Part shown: one piece after another, positions 62,054 through 64,000 of the stretch | How positions within the stretch are numbered: the stretch's first letter is position 1 | How the letters are laid out: every line of letters begins with the position of its first letter | From: Staphylococcus cohnii subsp. cohnii | GTDB taxonomy: Bacteria; Bacillota; Bacilli; Staphylococcales; Staphylococcaceae | Direction: 5' to 3' | DNA length: 64,000 nucleotides | NCBI RefSeq assembly: GCF_002902365.1 | Contig: NZ_PPQC01000067.1 | Location: 39,544 to 103,543, forward strand | The notes under the pieces: generated by a model | The model's input: the letters and a program-made list of their open reading frames with translations, nothing else | What the model was told of the DNA's origin: nothing | Databases searched by the model: none | Position numbers and translations under genes: made by a program

Positions 62054-62067
62054 TGGAAGCGTTTACT
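62054..62067. promoter_or_regulatory. cre-like site upstream of sdhC
   Basis: TGGAAGCGTTTACT matches 12 of 14 positions of the CcpA cre consensus TGWNANCGNTNWCA. It lies about 225 bp before sdhC. CcpA repression of sdhCAB is known in related Gram-positives; function here is inferred. Confidence 0.5.
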
Positions 62068-62292
62068 AATTGAGAAAAATTATCACTTAAATCTAAATAA
62101 TAAAACAATTGTTAAATTCAACTAGGGGTATTACTTCATTGTTTTATACATACATGTTGAAGTTTATATTGCTATAAATATAAAGCGATTGCATAACATG
62201 TTGTTGTTTAGTTTTAGTTGATAAGTATCATCACATTTATACTTTAAAAAAAGATACCAAAAAATTAATTGTTTCACAGGGGGGACTTCCTT

Positions 62293-62904
62293 TTGGCATA
62301 TTCGAAAAATCAATTCTATTTAAGACGCTTACATTCTTTGTTAGGCGTAATACCGATAGGTGGATTCTTATTAGTGCATCTACTTGTTAACCACCAAGCT
62401 ACAAAAGGCGTTGAGGCGTTTAACAAGGCTGCTGGATTTATGGAATCTTTACCATTCTTGATTGCATTGGAGTTTATCGTAATTTATATTCCAATTCTAT
62501 ATCATGCGGTATATGGTGTACATATTGCATTTACGGCAAAAGAAAACGTAGGACATTACTCTCAATTTAGAAATTGGATGTTCTTATTGCAACGTATTAC
62601 AGGTATTATAACGTTTATTTTTGTTGCTATACATTTATGGCAAACACGTATCCAGCGTGCATTAGGTCAAGAAGTAAACTTCGATATGGTACATGATATT
62701 GTATCTAATCCAGGTTGGTTAATTTTCTATATCATTTGTTTACTTTCTGTAACATTCCACTTCGCAAATGGCTTATGGTCATTTTTAGTTACATGGGGTG
62801 TTTTACAATCTAAAAGATCACAACAGATCTTTACATGGGTATCACTTGTTGTATTTATCGTAGTTTCGTATATCGGAATAAGTGCTATTCTTGCGTTCGT
62901 ATAA
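62293..62904 (+). CDS. sdhC: Succinate dehydrogenase cytochrome b558 subunit
   Basis: A 203-aa, five-helix membrane anchor binding two haem b groups and menaquinone. His residues that can bind haem occur in LRRLHSLLG, LVHLLVNHQ, LYHAVYGVHIAF, VAIHLWQ and TFHFANG. The best start is TTG 62293, eight bases after AGGGGGGA; a second TTG at 62269 is in frame but has no ribosome site. sdhA follows 40 bases on in the same operon. Confidence 0.94.
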   Translation: MAYSKNQFYLRRLHSLLGVIPIGGFLLVHLLVNHQATKGVEAFNKAAGFMESLPFLIALEFIVIYIPILYHAVYGVHIAFTAKENVGHYSQFRNWMFLLQRITGIITFIFVAIHLWQTRIQRALGQEVNFDMVHDIVSNPGWLIFYIICLLSVTFHFANGLWSFLVTWGVLQSKRSQQIFTWVSLVVFIVVSYIGISAILAFV

Positions 62905-62944
62905 TTTAAAAATGTTTCAGATATATTTAGGGGAGTGACTATTT

Positions 62945-64000
62945 ATGGCAGAGAAGAAAATTATTGTTGTCGGTGGAGGACTTGCCGGTCTGATGTCAAC
63001 AATTAAAGCAGCAGAACAAGGCGCACACGTTGACTTGTTCTCATTAGTGCCTGTTAAACGTTCACACTCCGTATGTGCTCAAGGTGGCATAAACGGAGCA
63101 ATCAATACGAAAGGTGAAGGTGATTCACCTGCTGTTCACTTTGATGACACAGTTTATGGTGGAGATTTCTTAGCGAATCAACCACCAGTAAAAGCAATGG
63201 CAGAAGAAGCGCCCAATATTATACATTTGCTTGACCGTATGGGTGTAATGTTTAATAGAACGAATGAAGGCTTGCTAGATTTCCGTCGCTTTGGTGGTAC
63301 GATGTATCACAGAACAGCATATGCTGGCGCAACAACTGGTCAGCAATTAATGTATGCCTTAGATGAACAAGTACGTAGTTATGAAGTGGATGGTTTAGTT
63401 ACAAAATATGAAGGATGGGAATTCTTAGGTATTGTCAAAGATGATGACAATATGGCTAGAGGTATTGTGGCTCAAGATATGACATCTTCTGAAATAAAAT
63501 CATTCGGTTCAGATGCAGTTATTATGGCAACTGGTGGTCCAGGTATTATATTTGGTAAAACAACTAACTCAATGATTAATACTGGTTCTGCTGCCTCAAT
63601 TGTTTACCAACAAGGAGCAATTTATGCAAATGGTGAGTTTATTCAAATTCATCCAACTGCAATCCCTGGTGATGACAAACTACGATTAATGAGTGAATCG
63701 GCTCGTGGTGAAGGTGGACGTATTTGGACATACAAAGATGGGAAACCATGGTACTTCTTAGAAGAAAAATATCCAGATTATGGTAACTTAGTACCTCGTG
63801 ATATTGCAACACGTGAAATTTTTGATGTATGTGTTAATCAAAAATTAGGTATTAACGGTGAAAACATGGTATACCTTGATCTTTCTCATAAAGATCCGCA
63901 TGAATTGGATGTAAAATTAGGTGGCATCATTGAAATTTATGAAAAATTCACTGGTGACGATCCAAGAAAAGTTCCAATGAAAATCTTCCCAGCAGTCCAC
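62945..64000 (+). CDS. sdhA: Succinate dehydrogenase flavoprotein subunit, cut by window end
   Basis: The first 352 codons of the catalytic subunit that oxidises succinate. FAD-binding KIIVVGGGLAGLMST (5-19) and the covalent-FAD histidine in KRSHSVCAQGGINGA are seen, followed by LLDFRRFGGTMYHRTAYAGATTGQQLMYAL, IQIHPTAI and SARGEGGR. GGGGAGTG precedes ATG 62945. The reading frame is open to the window end; sdhB is expected beyond. Confidence 0.95.
   Translation, partial: MAEKKIIVVGGGLAGLMSTIKAAEQGAHVDLFSLVPVKRSHSVCAQGGINGAINTKGEGDSPAVHFDDTVYGGDFLANQPPVKAMAEEAPNIIHLLDRMGVMFNRTNEGLLDFRRFGGTMYHRTAYAGATTGQQLMYALDEQVRSYEVDGLVTKYEGWEFLGIVKDDDNMARGIVAQDMTSSEIKSFGSDAVIMATGGPGIIFGKTTNSMINTGSAASIVYQQGAIYANGEFIQIHPTAIPGDDKLRLMSESARGEGGRIWTYKDGKPWYFLEEKYPDYGNLVPRDIATREIFDVCVNQKLGINGENMVYLDLSHKDPHELDVKLGGIIEIYEKFTGDDPRKVPMKIFPAVH

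Larger units (their letters stand above)
61957..62292. other. uvrC-sdhC intergenic region
   Basis: Contains the uvrC terminator (61970-61992) and a cre-like site (62054-62067), then AT-rich DNA up to the sdhC ribosome site. No ORF is evident. Confidence 0.5.

Noticed and set aside
62182..62195. A second possible cre site (TAAAGCGATTGCAT) before sdhC
   Set aside because: At least three consensus positions fail, including the left G; it is weaker than the site at 62054.

Overview
The window is a low-GC Firmicute chromosome segment that reads as Staphylococcus. The block order cydAB, ktrA, rnjA/rpoY, def/ykyA, pdhABCD, potRABCD, mntH, typA, ftsW, pyc, ctaAB, yl-type genes, rsmD/coaD, rpmF, pheST, zapA/cvpA/polX/mutS2, trxA, uvrC, sdhCA is the conserved staphylococcal backbone, and most protein sequences match those families closely. 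It is probably not S. aureus. The interval where S. aureus carries the isd haem-uptake cluster (between rpmF and the trmH-pheST block) holds only one M23-peptidase-like gene, and PdhC and RNase J1 differ visibly from the S. aureus forms. I cannot name the species from sequence alone.

Layout. 1-660: an intergenic repeat unit and a frameshifted IS1182-family transposase remnant. 667-4224: a glutaredoxin-like gene, cytochrome bd oxidase (cydAB, with a Rex-type operator) and the K+ channel regulator ktrA. 4490-8679: the rpoY-rnjA operon, a small hypothetical gene, def and the YkyA lipoprotein. 8944-13896: the pyruvate dehydrogenase complex. 14137-20168: a UPF0223 protein, a polyamine uptake operon with its own HTH-cupin regulator (potRABCD), and an AuxB-like membrane protein. 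20169-23390: repeat elements, mntH with an MntR-type operator, a DUF4064 membrane protein, another repeat element and a 38-codon ORF. 23437-30917: DUF1054 protein, inositol monophosphatase-like protein, ylaF, typA, ylaI, a YlaL-position gene, ylaN and ftsW. 31286-37404: pyruvate carboxylase and haem A/haem O synthesis with ctaM. 37601-47370: a UvrA-like ATPase, the ylbC/ylbF/ylbG group, a GDPD, rsmD-coaD, a MepB-like gene, tmcAL and yceD-rpmF. 47557-54011: an M23-like gene, trmH, pheST behind a T-box, and rnhC. 54313-59679: zapA, cvpA, polX, mutS2 and trxA. 60172-64000: uvrC, then sdhC and the start of sdhA (cut by the window end).

The gene content is mostly core respiration and central carbon metabolism (bd oxidase, PDH, pyruvate carboxylase, haem A/O, succinate dehydrogenase) with RNA, ribosome and division housekeeping. 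The regulatory sites that can be read fit this: a Rex-type box (NADH/redox) at cydAB, TTTGTGA half-sites like ResD/SrrA targets between ctaA and ctaB, a cre-like site before sdhC, an MntR-type box at mntH, a Phe T-box at pheST and a Spx-like promoter at trxA. I did not find a clearly novel multi-gene system. The least explained features are the structured intergenic repeat family built around AGCCTGTAGTCT (three near-identical copies plus one diverged relative), the long low-complexity tail on RNase J1, the M23-like gene at the isd position with a possible frameshifted start, and the 38-aa ORF beside a repeat element.
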